Source of the DNA: Nocardia sp. NBC_01503
GTDB lineage: Bacteria; Actinomycetota; Actinomycetes; Mycobacteriales; Mycobacteriaceae
DNA length: 64,000 bases
Direction of reading: 5' to 3'
NCBI RefSeq assembly: GCF_036327755.1
Contig: NZ_CP109596.1
Span: forward strand, 1,302,001-1,366,000
In this document: in pieces, positions 1 to 9,293 of the stretch
Layout of the letters: each line of letters starts with the position of its first letter
Numbering within the stretch: position 1 is the first letter of the stretch
Notes under the pieces: model-generated
Seen by the model: the letters and a program-made list of their open reading frames with translations, nothing else
The model's database searches: none
What the model was told of the DNA's origin: nothing
Position numbers and translations under genes: made by a program

Positions 1-1033
1 GAGAGGTGTTGTCATTCTGGTTTCCAGATTCGACAAGTAGCGGTAGCTCGGCCAACGCCTGCACCTTCGGGATATTACTGAGCGCATCCGAGGCCGTGAA
101 GCCGTTGAGCGCGTAATCGGACTTCGTGAAGTCCGCGAGCAACGTGGAGTGTTGAACGGTCGCGTTGAAGGTGCTGAGAGCGTTCAACACGTCGATGGTG
201 GTGAGGGTCGCCGCCACGGAAATCCGGACCGAGGTGTTATTTGTCGTTCGAATCATGTTGGCACCCGGATGCGCCGGGAAGGCGCCAGGAGCCGCCGCGA
301 TCAATTGCTGCCGCACTTCGACGAGATGGTCGTGGTACAGCCCGGTCTTGGCGGCGAGCGCGCATGCGACATTGCTGACTTGGTCAGCCGCGCCTTCCAG
401 CGCCTTCAATGCTTCCTCGATATCGGGCACCTCGGGTGCTTGCACGCCGGTGAAGGAGATTCGTACGTCGAGCACCGCGCTCGGCGAAGTCAGCAACTCG
501 GTGCTGAACGCGAAGGCGTCCCAGGCGGCAGCAGCGGCGGCCAGGGCGTCGGCGTGACCGTTCGGCGCGCCTGTCCACGGCGTCTCGAACCCCCAGGCGG
601 GAGCGATCGTCAAGCCCGCACCATTATCGCCACTCGGATCCGGGATTTCGGGGAACCCGGCCGCACCCAGCGGAGTCGCCGCCCCGAGGACGGGATGTGC
701 CGGTGGCGAACCCTTGTTCGGGTTGGTGTTCGCGTTGTATTCGGCTGTGTCCCAGTTATACCCGGCGATGTTGAGGATATCGCCGAAATGCGCCAGGGCG
801 GCGGTGACGGCCAGGACGGCCGTCCTTACCTCACCAGAGTTCTTGTGGTAGGCGGAATTCCAGCCTGTTACCGCCGAATAGTTGCCGCCCATACCCGAAC
901 TCGCTGCCAGTCCAGGGACGAGGTCCCGGGTGACTGCGGTGCCGATACCACCGGCCAGCGTGGCGAGGTGTTCGGCCGCTTTGTAGTAGACGTTCGGGTC
1001 GACGACCAGGGTTGTTCCTTCGGGCGGAGCCAT
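1..1033 (-). CDS. Type VII secretion-like hypothetical protein, partial
   Basis: The frame is open from an ATG at 1031-1033 to the window edge (344 codons, no stop), so the C-terminus is missing. The first 100 residues are alanine-rich and probably helical, with a GWNSAYHKNSGE segment and a YNWDTAEYN segment resembling the W-containing hairpins of WXG100/ESX-type proteins. A Pro/Gly linker follows (about 100-150), then a second helical region containing AAAAWDAFAFS. There is no signal peptide. I do not recognise a specific family. An ESX-exported protein or the leader part of a polymorphic toxin is inferred. A weak Shine-Dalgarno (GGTGAGC) precedes the ATG. Confidence 0.6.
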   Translation of the reverse strand, partial: MAPPEGTTLVVDPNVYYKAAEHLATLAGGIGTAVTRDLVPGLAASSGMGGNYSAVTGWNSAYHKNSGEVRTAVLAVTAALAHFGDILNIAGYNWDTAEYNANTNPNKGSPPAHPVLGAATPLGAAGFPEIPDPSGDNGAGLTIAPAWGFETPWTGAPNGHADALAAAAAAWDAFAFSTELLTSPSAVLDVRISFTGVQAPEVPDIEEALKALEGAADQVSNVACALAAKTGLYHDHLVEVRQQLIAAAPGAFPAHPGANMIRTTNNTSVRISVAATLTTIDVLNALSTFNATVQHSTLLADFTKSDYALNGFTASDALSNIPKVQALAELPLLVESGNQNDNTS

Positions 1034-1401
1034 CAGCTCACCCCGCGCACGACACCGGTACCCACGACATCCCCTCCCGGACCCCTCTTCGGCTTCCCAC
1101 TGTGGCGAGAACCGCGCGAATAGCCGCCGCACGAAACAGTTCGGGCACCCGCTCCGCCGGAAGTGGCGGGACAGGTGCCCGGAATGTACGCGGCGAAGGG
1201 ATGGTCCCGGCCGGGACGATCGGTCCCGGCCGCCATCGGTTCGCCGCTGCGGCGCTGTTAACGGTGCATCAGCGCGGTTCGGACGCCGAAGCGTCCCGGG
1301 CGTCGAAACGCCCGTCGGTCCTGGCGGTTTCAGTGCGAAACCAGCGGGAGCCCTTGTGCTCCTGGGGTTTCAGGGGGGACCCCTGAGCGCCCGAGAGTTG
1401 A
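1034..1401. other. Intergenic region with tandem hairpins
   Basis: No gene is seen here. Two perfect hairpins abut: stem 1281-1286/1291-1296 and stem 1297-1303/1308-1314, both with the loop cgaa. On the minus strand both read as UUCG tetraloops. The region holds the 5' side of the type VII-like gene and the 3' side of icd. Confidence 0.55.
1371..1385 (-). terminator. Candidate terminator of icd
   Basis: CAGGGG and CCCCTG form a 6-bp stem with a 3-nt loop, 17 bases past the icd stop codon on the minus strand. It is followed by AAACCCC and no U-tract, so it is a weak or factor-assisted terminator at best. Confidence 0.4.
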
Positions 1402-2619
1402 TCAGCGCAGAGTGCGCGCCAGGTTGGCGTCGAGGACGCCGAGGAACTCCTCGGTGGTGAGGTAGCCCTGATCGCCGCCGACCAGCAGGGCCAGGTCCTT
1501 GGTCATCTGGCCGTCTTCGACGGTCTTGATGACAACTTCCTCGAGTGCCTGGGCGAAGCCGATCACCTCGGGGGTGTTGTCCAGCTTGCCGCGATGCGCC
1601 AGGCCACGGGTCCACGCGAAGATCGAGGCGATCGGGTTGGTGGAGGTGGGCTTGCCCTGCTGGTACTGGCGGTAGTGCCGGGTGACCGTGCCGTGCGCGG
1701 CCTCGGCCTCACAGGTGCGGCCGTCCGGGGTGAGCAGGACCGAGGTCATCAGGCCGAGCGAGCCGAAGCCCTGCGCGACGGTGTCGGACTGCACATCGCC
1801 GTCGTAGTTCTTGCAGGCCCAGACGTAGCCGCCCTCCCACTTGAGCGCGGAGGCGACCATATCGTCGATGAGGCGGTGCTCGTAAGTCAGGCCGGCGGCA
1901 TCGAATTCCTTCTTGAATTCGGTCTGGTACACCTCTTCGAAGGTGTCCTTGAACATGCCGTCGTACGCCTTGAGGATGGTGTTCTTCGTGGAGAGGTACA
2001 CCGGGTAGTTCTGCTGCAGGCCGTAATTCAGCGAGGCCCGCGCGAAGTCGCGAATCGAATCCTGGAAGTTGTACATACCCATGATCACGCCGCCGTCTTC
2101 GGGCATGCGCACGACCTCGTGCTGGATCGGCTCGGAGCCGTCCTCCGGCGTGAAGGTCAGGGTGACGGTACCCGCCTGGTGCACCTTGAAATCGGTGGCG
2201 CGGTACTGATCACCGAAGGCGTGCCGGCCGATGATGATCGGCTTGGTCCAACCCGGAACCAGTCGCGGAACATTCGAGATGATGATCGGCGCGCGGAAAA
2301 TGGTGCCGCCCAGAATATTGCGGATGGTGCCGTTCGGCGACCGCCACATCTTCTTGAGGTCGAATTCCTTCACCCGGGCCTCGTCCGGAGTGATGGTCGC
2401 GCACTTGACGCCCACGCCGTGCTTCTTGATGGCGTTGGCGGCGTCGATGGTGACCTGATCATCGGTCTTGTCGCGGTACTCGATGCCGAGGTCGTAGTAC
2501 TCGAGGTTCACATCGAGGTACGGGTTGATCAGCTTGTCCTTGATGAACTGCCAGATGATCCGGGTCATCTCGTCGCCATCGAGTTCGACGACAGTCCCTT
2601 CAACCTTGATCTTGGACAT
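1402..2619 (-). CDS. icd: NADP-dependent isocitrate dehydrogenase
   Basis: Oxidatively decarboxylates isocitrate to 2-oxoglutarate in the TCA cycle, producing NADPH in the cytoplasm. At 405 residues it has the size and sequence style of the homodimeric, eukaryote-like Icd1 of mycobacteria rather than the 740-residue monomeric enzyme. Recognisable blocks are [13 protein letters not shown] at the N-terminus, the substrate loop [29 protein letters not shown], and the C-terminal [11 protein letters not shown] and [16 protein letters not shown]. The ATG is preceded by AGGAGG. Rv3339c occupies the same place beside metY-metX in M. tuberculosis, which supports the call. Confidence 0.96.
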   Translation of the reverse strand: MSKIKVEGTVVELDGDEMTRIIWQFIKDKLINPYLDVNLEYYDLGIEYRDKTDDQVTIDAANAIKKHGVGVKCATITPDEARVKEFDLKKMWRSPNGTIRNILGGTIFRAPIIISNVPRLVPGWTKPIIIGRHAFGDQYRATDFKVHQAGTVTLTFTPEDGSEPIQHEVVRMPEDGGVIMGMYNFQDSIRDFARASLNYGLQQNYPVYLSTKNTILKAYDGMFKDTFEEVYQTEFKKEFDAAGLTYEHRLIDDMVASALKWEGGYVWACKNYDGDVQSDTVAQGFGSLGLMTSVLLTPDGRTCEAEAAHGTVTRHYRQYQQGKPTSTNPIASIFAWTRGLAHRGKLDNTPEVIGFAQALEEVVIKTVEDGQMTKDLALLVGGDQGYLTTEEFLGVLDANLARTLR

Positions 2620-2942
2620 GGACTTCGTGTCCTCCTAGGAAGGTGGTGCTCCCATTGCACGGCCAGGTGAGCGCGCTTGTGAGCGCGGGCCCCGGCTGTT
2701 CAACAAACAACGTATATGCCCGGCGTTCTCGGCGGGACCTCTGGTACCAGGTCCGCGCGTTATGGAGCGCCAAACAAGACGAGCGTACTGCTGCTATGTA
2801 CCTCACCGCGCGGGCAGCCCCCGCTGTGCGGGATACCACCCTTTAGTTACCCACCGGTAGGCATCGAGTGACCCACGGCACGAAGCACCCCCGCCGCGCA
2901 TGGCACGACGGGGGTGCGGATCAATCGCGAATCGCTACCGAA
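2620..2942. other. Intergenic region upstream of icd with a palindrome
   Basis: No gene is seen. A dyad at 2735-2754 (GGACCT, 8 nt, AGGTCC) contains the exact 10-bp palindrome CTGGTACCAG. It lies about 120 bp upstream of icd and is a candidate operator. I recognise no regulator for it. Confidence 0.35.
2885..2917 (-). terminator. Candidate terminator of the MFS exporter gene
   Basis: GCACCCCCG (2885-2893) pairs with CGGGGGTGC (2909-2917) across a 15-nt loop, 26 bases past the exporter's stop codon on the minus strand. No clear U-tract is present. Confidence 0.45.
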
Positions 2943-4436
2943 TCAGACTCCGACGTGCACGTGCTCGGAGCCCTCCAGCAGCGTCTCCGGCTTATCGCGA
3001 ATCATGAACGCGATAATCGGAATCGTCAGCAGGAAGAAGCCCGCGCCCGCGTAGAACGCGATGTCGTATCCGTGGATCGAGGCCCGCGCCACCACACTGT
3101 CGATGGTCGGGTGATTCCGGGCGTACCGCTCGGTCGCCTGCACCGAGAGGGTCATCAGCAATGCGGTGCCGATGGAACCACCGACCTGCTGCGCGGCATT
3201 GAGCAGCGCACTGGCGACACCGGAGTCCGCGTCGTCGACCTGATGCAGCGCGGTGGTCTGCATGGCCACGAACAACCCGCCCATGCCGAGCGCGATGAGC
3301 AGGATCGCGGGCAGCACATGCGTGGCGTAACTGTCCCCGAGCGAAAGCTGTGCCAGGTAGAGCAGACCACCGGTACCGAACAGCGCACCGACCAACATGA
3401 CCGGGCGCGGCCCGATCTTGGGCAGCAGCGCACTCGCGATACCGGCCGAGATGACGATGCCCAACGGGAACGGCAGGAAGGCCGCGCCCGCCTTGAGCGC
3501 CGAGTACCCGAGCGTGATCTGCAGGTAGAAGCTCAGATTCAGGAACATGGCGAACATCGCGATCGGCGTGATCAACGCGACCAGGAAGGACCCACCGCGG
3601 TTGATCTCACCCGGAATACGCAGCGGCAGCAGCGGATTCGCCGAACGCCGCTCGATGGCGACGAAGGCGATCAGCAGGGCCACACCCACGATGAGCAACG
3701 ACAGCGTGGAGGCCGCGCCCCAGCCGTCGTCGGCCGCGCGGCTGAAACCGTAGACCACCGAGACCAAGCCGAGCGTCGCGGTGATCGCACCGGGCAGGTC
3801 GTAACCGCCCGTACGCGGGGCCGGGGTGTCCTTGATGACGAACGCCATCGCACCCGCGAACGCCAGCAGCGCGATCGGCGTGTTCACCAGCAGGCACCAG
3901 CGCCAGCTGGCGTACTCGGTGAGCGCGCCGCCGACGATCAGGCCGATGGCCGCGCCACCCGCCGAGACGCCCGCGAAGACACCGAACGCGCGCGCCCGCT
4001 CCTTGGCCTCGGTGAAGGTGACCGACACCAGCGACAGCGCCGCGGGGGCCAGCAGCGCGCCGAACGCGCCCTGGAGACCGCGGCCCGCGAAGAGTTCGGC
4101 GGTGTTCTGCGCCAGACCGGCCAGCGCGGAGGCCGCGGCGAAACCGATCAGGCCGATCAGGAAGATGCGGCGGCGGCCCAGATAGTCGGCGAGACGTCCG
4201 CCGAGCAGGAGGAGTCCGCCGAAGATGAGGGTGTACGCGGTCAGCACCCACTGCCGGTTGCCGTCGCTGATGCCCAGGTCCTGCTGGGCGAAGGGTAGGG
4301 AAATCGTCACGATGGTGGCGTCGAGTACCACCATCAGCTGGGCCATGGCGATCACGCCCAGCGCCAGCCAGCGCTTGGAAGCGCTTGCCGGACTTGATGT
4401 TTCGTTGGGCGCGAGAGTCGCCGTCCCAGTGGTCAT
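2943..4436 (-). CDS. DHA2-family MFS drug exporter (14 TM segments)
   Basis: Predicted proton-driven multidrug exporter in the cytoplasmic membrane. The 497 residues contain about 14 hydrophobic segments, as in EmrB/QacA transporters. Motif A-like GGRLADYLGRRR lies between TM2 and TM3, and the first helix carries the LDATIVTISLP signature (D1 motif) of DHA2 transporters. The ATG follows GAGGAGACGGC. The divergent TetR gene starts 137 bp away, and a strict inverted repeat lies between them, so exporter expression is probably controlled by that repressor. The substrate cannot be read from the sequence. Confidence 0.9.
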   Translation of the reverse strand: MTTGTATLAPNETSSPASASKRWLALGVIAMAQLMVVLDATIVTISLPFAQQDLGISDGNRQWVLTAYTLIFGGLLLLGGRLADYLGRRRIFLIGLIGFAAASALAGLAQNTAELFAGRGLQGAFGALLAPAALSLVSVTFTEAKERARAFGVFAGVSAGGAAIGLIVGGALTEYASWRWCLLVNTPIALLAFAGAMAFVIKDTPAPRTGGYDLPGAITATLGLVSVVYGFSRAADDGWGAASTLSLLIVGVALLIAFVAIERRSANPLLPLRIPGEINRGGSFLVALITPIAMFAMFLNLSFYLQITLGYSALKAGAAFLPFPLGIVISAGIASALLPKIGPRPVMLVGALFGTGGLLYLAQLSLGDSYATHVLPAILLIALGMGGLFVAMQTTALHQVDDADSGVASALLNAAQQVGGSIGTALLMTLSVQATERYARNHPTIDSVVARASIHGYDIAFYAGAGFFLLTIPIIAFMIRDKPETLLEGSEHVHVGV

Positions 4437-4507
4437 GCCGTCTCCTCAGGAGTGGTTCGAACAGCCTGGTCCATCGTGGCACTCCCAGACATTTGGCGTC
4501 AAGAGAA

Positions 4508-4528
4508 AACTGTCGTAATCAGACAGTT
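4508..4528. promoter_or_regulatory. Palindromic operator between MFS and TetR genes
   Basis: AACTGTC (4508-4514) and GACAGTT (4522-4528) are perfect inverted arms with a 7-nt spacer. On the minus strand a TTGACG (4497-4502) lies just downstream as a possible -35 for the exporter, with CACGAT as a poor -10. On the plus strand the dyad precedes the TetR -10 box. Autoregulatory TetR control is inferred. Confidence 0.65.
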
Positions 4529-4561
4529 GGCTGTTTACGTCACAATCACTCCGCGCGGCGA

Positions 4562-4573
4562 TACAATGACGGC
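4562..4573 (+). promoter_or_regulatory. Leaderless -10 box of the TetR gene
   Basis: TACAAT (4562-4567) ends six bases before the ATG at 4574, with no Shine-Dalgarno. A transcript would begin at or next to the start codon. Confidence 0.5.
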
Positions 4574-5269
4574 ATGTCCGAGTCGTCGATGCATGCCGAT
4601 CTGCTGGAGCGCCACCGTCCCGGCCTGCGTGAGCGCAAGAAGCAGCAGACCCGCACCCGCATCATCGACGTGGCGCTGCGACTCTGCGATGCCCAGGGCT
4701 TCGACGCCACCACCGTGGAGCAGATCGCCGATGCGGCCGATGTCTCACCGCGCACCATCAACCGGTACTTCGACAGCAAAGAGGCGATCGTCATCGCCCC
4801 CATCGAAGAGGTGGGCATCGCGCTGGCGGAACAGCTACGCGCACAACCGATTACAGGCAACGAACTGCAGTCGCTGCTGAACGCCTTCAAAGCCTTCGTC
4901 GAGCAGGTCATCGACAGCGACAATCCGGTGCCGTTCCGCTGGTTCCAGCAGATGCAGCGCGTCACCCAGACCAGTCCGACGGTCCGCGCGCAGAGTCTGC
5001 AATCCGCGGACAGCAAGACCCGCGCCATGACCGCCGTGCTCGCCGAACGCCTGCGGACCGACCCGAACTCCATGCAGGTTCAGGTCATCGCCTCCACCTG
5101 GCACGCCATCGCGCGCATCGGCATGGAATGCGAATCCGACGCCACCCTGCCGGGCTGCTCCGCCCCGGCCTCGGCCCAAGACCTGATCACGAATGTCGTG
5201 GCCGCATTCGACGAGTTCACACGCAGTTGTGCCCTCCCCGTCGCGACGGCTGTTGCGCCGCCCCGTTAG
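4574..5269 (+). CDS. TetR-family transcriptional regulator
   Basis: A 231-residue repressor-type protein. The N-terminal DNA-binding domain is clear at residues about 20-68: helix 1 TRTRIIDVALRLCDAQGFDATTV, then QIADAADVSPRTINRYFDSKEAI, the classic TetR helix-turn-helix. The C-terminal part is helical and is the likely ligand-binding domain. The frame is open further upstream, but the ATG at 4574 fits because it is immediately preceded by a -10 box. The divergent position to a DHA2 exporter with a shared palindrome suggests it represses that exporter and responds to a drug-like ligand. The ligand is unknown. Confidence 0.88.
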   Translation: MSESSMHADLLERHRPGLRERKKQQTRTRIIDVALRLCDAQGFDATTVEQIADAADVSPRTINRYFDSKEAIVIAPIEEVGIALAEQLRAQPITGNELQSLLNAFKAFVEQVIDSDNPVPFRWFQQMQRVTQTSPTVRAQSLQSADSKTRAMTAVLAERLRTDPNSMQVQVIASTWHAIARIGMECESDATLPGCSAPASAQDLITNVVAAFDEFTRSCALPVATAVAPPR

Positions 5270-5279
5270 AATCTCCGCC

Positions 5280-5396
5280 AAGGTCAAGAGCATCAGCGCA
5301 AAGCCCCGGCTCGCTGATCGGCAACCCTCCAGCAGCGGCGGGGTGCTCCGGGTGAGGACCAGGCGCTCGAAGGCCGGGCGCAAGCGCACTGTAGGA
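5280..5396 (+). ncRNA. SAM-IV riboswitch
   Basis: The stretch from GGTCAAGAGC (5282) through AAGCCCCGGCTCGCTGAT and GGCAACCCTCC to GGGGTGCTCCGGGTGAGGACC matches the conserved core of SAM-IV as I remember it. GGTC (5282-5285) pairs with GACC (5357-5360), and the further stem and pseudoknot partners follow to about 5396. SAM-IV elements are actinobacterial and bind S-adenosylmethionine. This one lies in the 5' leader of metY-metX, so methionine synthesis should be shut off when SAM is plentiful. The 3' boundary is approximate. Confidence 0.88.
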
Positions 5397-5486
5397 GGAC
5401 CCGAGATGTGTTGTTGTCGAAGCCAATTCGCCTTCCGATAACGTCCACCTCCGCCGTATAGGCGACCTTTGTCTCTGGAGCACGAC

Positions 5487-6812
5487 ATGAGTGACTCGAC
5501 CGCGTCCATCGACCCCGCCAACTGGTCCTTCGAGACCAGGCAGGTTCATGCGGGCCAAGCCCCCGACGCCGCCACCGGCGCGCGCGCACTGCCGATCTAC
5601 CAGACCACCTCGTACGCCTTCCGCGATACCGATCACGCCGCCGCGCTCTTCGGACTCGCCGAACCGGGCAATATCTACACCCGCATCATGAACCCCACCC
5701 AGGATGTGGTGGAGCAGCGCATCGCCGCCCTGGAGGGTGGTGTGGCCGCACTGCTGCTGGCCTCCGGACAGGCCGCGGAGACCTACGCGATCCTGAACCT
5801 CGCCGAGGCGGGCGATCACATCGTCTCCAGCCCGCACCTGTACGGCGGCACCTACAACCTCTTCCACTACTCGCTGCCCAAGCTGGGTATCGAGGTCAGT
5901 TTCGTGGAGGATCCGGATGATCTGGCGCAGTGGGAAGCGGCCGTGCGGCCCAATACCAAGGCGTTCTACGGCGAGACCGTCGCCAATCCGAGCAGCTCCA
6001 TTCTGGATATCCCGGGTATCGCGGGTGTCGCGCATGCCGCGGGTGTGCCGTTGATCGTGGACAACACCGTCGCCACGCCGTACCTGATCCAGCCTTTGCG
6101 GCACGGTGCGGACATCGTGGTGCACTCGGCCACCAAGTACCTGGGCGGGCACGGTTCGGCCGTCGCCGGGGTGATCGTGGACGGCGGCACCTTCGACTGG
6201 ACCGTCACCGACACCGACGGCAAGCCGCGCTTCCCGGGCTTCACCACCGCCGATCCCAGCTATCACGGTGTGGTCTTCGCCTCCCTCGGCGCACCGGCGT
6301 ACGCGCTCAAGGCACGGGTACAGCTGCTGCGCGATCTGGGTGCGGCGGTCGCGCCGTTCAACGCCTTCCTGATCGCCCAGGGCATCGAGACGCTGAGCCT
6401 GCGGGTGGAGCGGCACGTGTCCAACGCCCAGGCCGTGGCGGAGTTCCTGACCCAGCAGCCGGGCATCGACAAGGTCTACTACGCCGGACTCTCCGATTCA
6501 CCGTGGTTCGAGCGCGGCAAACAACTGGCACCCAAGGGCGTCGGCGCGATCGTCTCCTTCGAACTGGCCGGCGGCGTCGATGCGGGCAAGAAGTTCGTGG
6601 ACGCTCTGGTGCTGCACAGCCATGTCGCTAACATCGGGGATGTGCGTTCGCTCGTGATCCACCCGGCCTCCACCACCCACTCCCAGCTGACCCCGCAGGA
6701 GCAGCTCGCCTCCGGCGTCACCCCTGGTCTGGTGCGGTTGGCCGTGGGCATCGAGGGTATCGACGACATCCTGGCCGACCTGCGCGCCGGACTGACGGCG
6801 GTCGCGAGTTGA
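5487..6812 (+). CDS. metY: O-acetylhomoserine sulfhydrylase (PLP enzyme)
   Basis: Makes homocysteine from O-acetylhomoserine and sulfide using pyridoxal phosphate, in methionine synthesis. The 441 residues are typical of the Cys/Met metabolism PLP family: YQTTSYAF near the N-terminus, [22 protein letters not shown], and the lysine-containing [18 protein letters not shown] that forms the Schiff base. The ATG at 5487 has GGAG seven bases upstream, while an in-frame TTG at 5469 is less likely. The last bases overlap the metX start as TTGA. Regulation by the upstream SAM-IV riboswitch is inferred. The M. tuberculosis counterpart is Rv3340 (called metC there). Confidence 0.95.
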   Translation: MSDSTASIDPANWSFETRQVHAGQAPDAATGARALPIYQTTSYAFRDTDHAAALFGLAEPGNIYTRIMNPTQDVVEQRIAALEGGVAALLLASGQAAETYAILNLAEAGDHIVSSPHLYGGTYNLFHYSLPKLGIEVSFVEDPDDLAQWEAAVRPNTKAFYGETVANPSSSILDIPGIAGVAHAAGVPLIVDNTVATPYLIQPLRHGADIVVHSATKYLGGHGSAVAGVIVDGGTFDWTVTDTDGKPRFPGFTTADPSYHGVVFASLGAPAYALKARVQLLRDLGAAVAPFNAFLIAQGIETLSLRVERHVSNAQAVAEFLTQQPGIDKVYYAGLSDSPWFERGKQLAPKGVGAIVSFELAGGVDAGKKFVDALVLHSHVANIGDVRSLVIHPASTTHSQLTPQEQLASGVTPGLVRLAVGIEGIDDILADLRAGLTAVAS

Positions 6813-7963
6813 CCACGAACACCGACTCGGGCACGACCGTTCCGACGGCGGCGGCACTACTACCGCCGCCGGACGGGACGCTCGGCAGCATTGCCATCGG
6901 GGATGTGGTGCTGGAGAGCGGCGCCGTCATCCCCGATGTGACGCTGGCCGTACAGCGTTGGGGCGAACTATCGGCGAACGCCGACAATGTGGTGCTGGTG
7001 GAGCATGCGCTGACCGGTGACTCGCATGTGGTCGGCCCCGCCGATGTGCACCACGACTCCCCCGGCTGGTGGGACGGGACCATCGGACCGGGTAAGTCGG
7101 TCGACACCCGCGAATGGTGCGTCATCGCGGTGAACGTGCTCGGCGGCTGTAAGGGCAGCACCGGGCCGTCCTCCCTGGCACCGGATGGAAAGCCTTGGGG
7201 CGGACGGTTTCCCGAGTACACCATTCGCGATCAGGTGACCGCGGAGGCGCAGTTCTTCGATCGGCTCGGCATTGATCGACTAGCCGCGATCGTCGGCGGA
7301 TCCATGGGCGGCATGCGGGTGCTCGAGTGGATGATCGGCTATCCCGAACGGGTCGGGGCCGCGCTCGTACTCGCCGCCAGCGCCCGCGCCACCGCCGATC
7401 AGCTGGGCCAGCAGACCACGCAGATCGCCATCATCAAGTCCGATCCGGACTGGCAGGGCGGCAACTACTACGGCACCGGGCGCGCCCCGATGACCGGCAT
7501 GGGACTGGCCCGCCGCATGGCGCACCTGACCTACCGCGCCGAGGCCGAGCTCGACCACCGCTTCGAGAACCACGCTCAGGGTGACGAAAACCCCTGGGAG
7601 GGTGGGCGTTACGCGGTGCAGAGTTATCTGGAGTATCAGGCCGACAAGCTCATCTCACGCTTCGATCCGGGCACCTACGTGCTGCTCACCGAGGCGCTGA
7701 ACCGGTACGACGTCGGCCGCGGGCGCGGCGGCGTGGAGGCCGCGCTGGCCAGCACTCCGGTGCCGGTCGTGGTCGGGGGCGTGGACTCCGATCGGCTGTA
7801 TCCGCTGCGCAATCAGCAGGAGCTGGCCGATCTGCTGCCCGGCTGTAAGGGCCTGGAGATCGTGCACTCACGAGACGGGCATGACGGCTTCCTGACCGAG
7901 ACCGAAGCGGTCAGCAAGCTCATGGCCGAGACCATGGAGCTGGCGCGCGCGGCGCGCGGCTGA
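6809..7963 (+). CDS. metX: Homoserine O-acetyltransferase
   Basis: Acetylates homoserine with acetyl-CoA, supplying the substrate of MetY. The 384-residue alpha/beta-hydrolase-fold protein shows the nucleophile elbow [26 protein letters not shown] (oxyanion region), the catalytic Asp in [13 protein letters not shown] and the catalytic His in [11 protein letters not shown]. The only start that fits is the TTG at 6809, whose TTGA overlaps the metY stop, so the two genes are translationally coupled. Rv3341 is the mycobacterial equivalent. Confidence 0.94.
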   Translation: MTTNTDSGTTVPTAAALLPPPDGTLGSIAIGDVVLESGAVIPDVTLAVQRWGELSANADNVVLVEHALTGDSHVVGPADVHHDSPGWWDGTIGPGKSVDTREWCVIAVNVLGGCKGSTGPSSLAPDGKPWGGRFPEYTIRDQVTAEAQFFDRLGIDRLAAIVGGSMGGMRVLEWMIGYPERVGAALVLAASARATADQLGQQTTQIAIIKSDPDWQGGNYYGTGRAPMTGMGLARRMAHLTYRAEAELDHRFENHAQGDENPWEGGRYAVQSYLEYQADKLISRFDPGTYVLLTEALNRYDVGRGRGGVEAALASTPVPVVVGGVDSDRLYPLRNQQELADLLPGCKGLEIVHSRDGHDGFLTETEAVSKLMAETMELARAARG

Positions 7964-7976
7964 ACCTCGTATGGCT

Positions 7977-8001
7977 GCCCGCGGTCGCGATGACCGCGGG
8001 C
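7977..8001 (+). terminator. Terminator of metY-metX
   Basis: A perfect 10-bp stem, GCCCGCGGTC (7977-7986) and GACCGCGGGC (7992-8001), with a 5-nt loop, begins 14 bases after the metX stop. There is no U-tract, as is common in actinobacteria. Confidence 0.7.
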
Positions 8002-8128
8002 ACACCATGAGTCCTGCCTGTTTCGTACGAATTATCTTGACGCACTGACGGTTTCACGGCGATGACACCTCGGTAACCGACACGCCGATTCCGTGACTGT
8101 TCCGGTGCGCCGCCGTAAGGTATGCAGC

Positions 8129-8290
8129 ATGACAGCAGCCTTCGATGACATGGATCTGCGCGATCTGGTCGCGTTGCTCTCCGATGAGGAACAGCGCGAA
8201 CTTCGCCCCGCCGTGCTGCGCGTATTACACCGCCTACCCGACCAGGAGATCCTGCGCCGCGAACTCGGACGCCGCCTGACCACCGCCTGA
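8129..8290 (+). CDS. Small hypothetical protein (53 aa)
   Basis: A short, highly charged, probably helical protein (FDDMDLRDLVALLSDEEQ, then two Leu/Arg-rich helices). I do not recognise it. Support comes from a -10-like TAAGGT that ends seven bases before the ATG at 8129, the leaderless pattern seen at other genes here, and from a stop just before the convergent DUF3017 gene. A start further upstream (GTG 8093) is possible but would overlap the promoter. It could still be a chance ORF. Confidence 0.45.
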   Translation: MTAAFDDMDLRDLVALLSDEEQRELRPAVLRVLHRLPDQEILRRELGRRLTTA

Positions 8291-8295
8291 ATCGG

Positions 8296-8613
8296 CTAGG
8301 TGACGCCCAGGCTGTTGATGGTCGCCGCCAGCACGATGATCACGCTCCCCATCACCGTCAACCACCCCACATCGAAGGGCTTGCTGCGCACCGCCAGCAA
8401 GCCCACCCTCTCCGTGGGCAGCAGCATCCGGAAGGCCGCCGCCAGCAGCGCCGCGCCGCCGAAGAAGAACGTCCCGCGCCGCCAGCGATCCCACGCCAGG
8501 AACACCACCGCCACCACCAGTACGGCGCCGATCAGCACCATCGGCAGATTGTCACGCACAGACTGACCGAACCGGCTGGTGGGACCCGAAGGGGCGGCAT
8601 GGGCTGGACTCAC
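8296..8613 (-). CDS. DUF3017 family small membrane protein
   Basis: About 105 residues with three hydrophobic segments: LPMVLIGAVLVVAVVFLAW, a second around FFGGAALLAAAFRMLL, and a C-terminal WLTVMGSVIIVLAATIN. The pattern DRWRRGTFFFGGALL...RMLLPTERVGLLAVRSKPFDV fits DUF3017 (Rv3355c in M. tuberculosis). The function is unknown. The GTG at 8613 is chosen because a TAAGCT box ends seven bases before it. The frame continues to a more upstream start. In mycobacteria folD lies beside this gene, but no folD is present here. Confidence 0.75.
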   Translation of the reverse strand: MSPAHAAPSGPTSRFGQSVRDNLPMVLIGAVLVVAVVFLAWDRWRRGTFFFGGAALLAAAFRMLLPTERVGLLAVRSKPFDVGWLTVMGSVIIVLAATINSLGVT

Positions 8614-8732
8614 GCAGCAGAGCTTAACCGCCCCCGGTGCGCTGCGGCCCGCCGATTCCGCGCGCCCACCCGGCACGCCGCCTACCCGGGCTGCGAACAG
8701 TACGGTTGTCATCCTCTGGAATGCTGAGGGGC

Positions 8733-9197
8733 GTGTTCCATTTGGTGTTCTTCTCCCCCCGCATCCCGCCCAATACCGGCAATGCCATCCGCCTGGCCGC
8801 CGGAACCGGCTGCGAGCTACACCTGATCGAACCCCTCGGCTTCGACCTATCCGAGCCCAAACTACGCAGAGCCGGGTTGGACTACCACGACCTGGCCTCG
8901 GTCACGGTGCACGAGCATCTCAGCGCCGCATGGGATTCCATCAAACCCGAGCGCGTCTTCGCCTTCACCGCCGCCGCCACCACCCGCAATACCGACATCG
9001 AGTATCACGACGGCGACGTCCTGCTCTTCGGCCCCGAGCCCACCGGCCTTCCGGATGAGGTCTTGGCCGACTCTCGGATCACCGAACAACTCCGCATCCC
9101 CATGCTCCCCGGCCGCCGCTCCATGAACCTCTCCAACGCCGCCGCCGTAGCCGTCTACGAAGCCTGGCGGCAACAGGGCTTCCCGGGCGCGGTGTAG
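8733..9197 (+). CDS. trmL: tRNA (cytidine/uridine-34 2'-O)-methyltransferase, SpoU/TrmL type
   Basis: SPOUT-fold enzyme predicted to 2'-O-methylate the wobble nucleotide of certain leucine tRNAs using SAM. The family pattern is complete in 154 residues: FFSPRIPPNTGNAIRLAA at the N-terminus, EPLGFDLSEPKLRRAGLDY, LLFGPEPTGLP, and the trefoil-knot end RIPMLPGRRSMNLSNAAAVAVYEAWRQ. Start choice is uncertain: GTG 8733 matches the family N-terminus as in Rv3366, while ATG 8721 adds four residues. It runs divergently from the DUF3017 gene. Confidence 0.88.
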   Translation: MFHLVFFSPRIPPNTGNAIRLAAGTGCELHLIEPLGFDLSEPKLRRAGLDYHDLASVTVHEHLSAAWDSIKPERVFAFTAAATTRNTDIEYHDGDVLLFGPEPTGLPDEVLADSRITEQLRIPMLPGRRSMNLSNAAAVAVYEAWRQQGFPGAV

Positions 9198-9293
9198 GGA
9201 CATGCGACCGCTCGAACCGTGTGTCAACGGCCGAGACACGCGACAATGGGGATGAAACCGTCCTAGCTTCGAAAAGCCCCGGAGGCTGCGGGT

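Noticed and set aside
149..1123. Long plus-strand ORF of 324 codons
   Set aside because: It is antisense to the open minus-strand frame 1-1033, has low-complexity Arg/Gly composition, and has no ribosome site or family match.
2868..4298. 476-codon plus-strand ORF
   Set aside because: It is the mirror frame of the MFS exporter, with Arg/Gln/Asp-rich composition typical of antisense frames in GC-rich genes.
8296..9197. Expected folD next to the DUF3017 gene
   Set aside because: folD neighbours this gene in mycobacteria, but no frame here carries FolD motifs. It must be elsewhere or outside the window.
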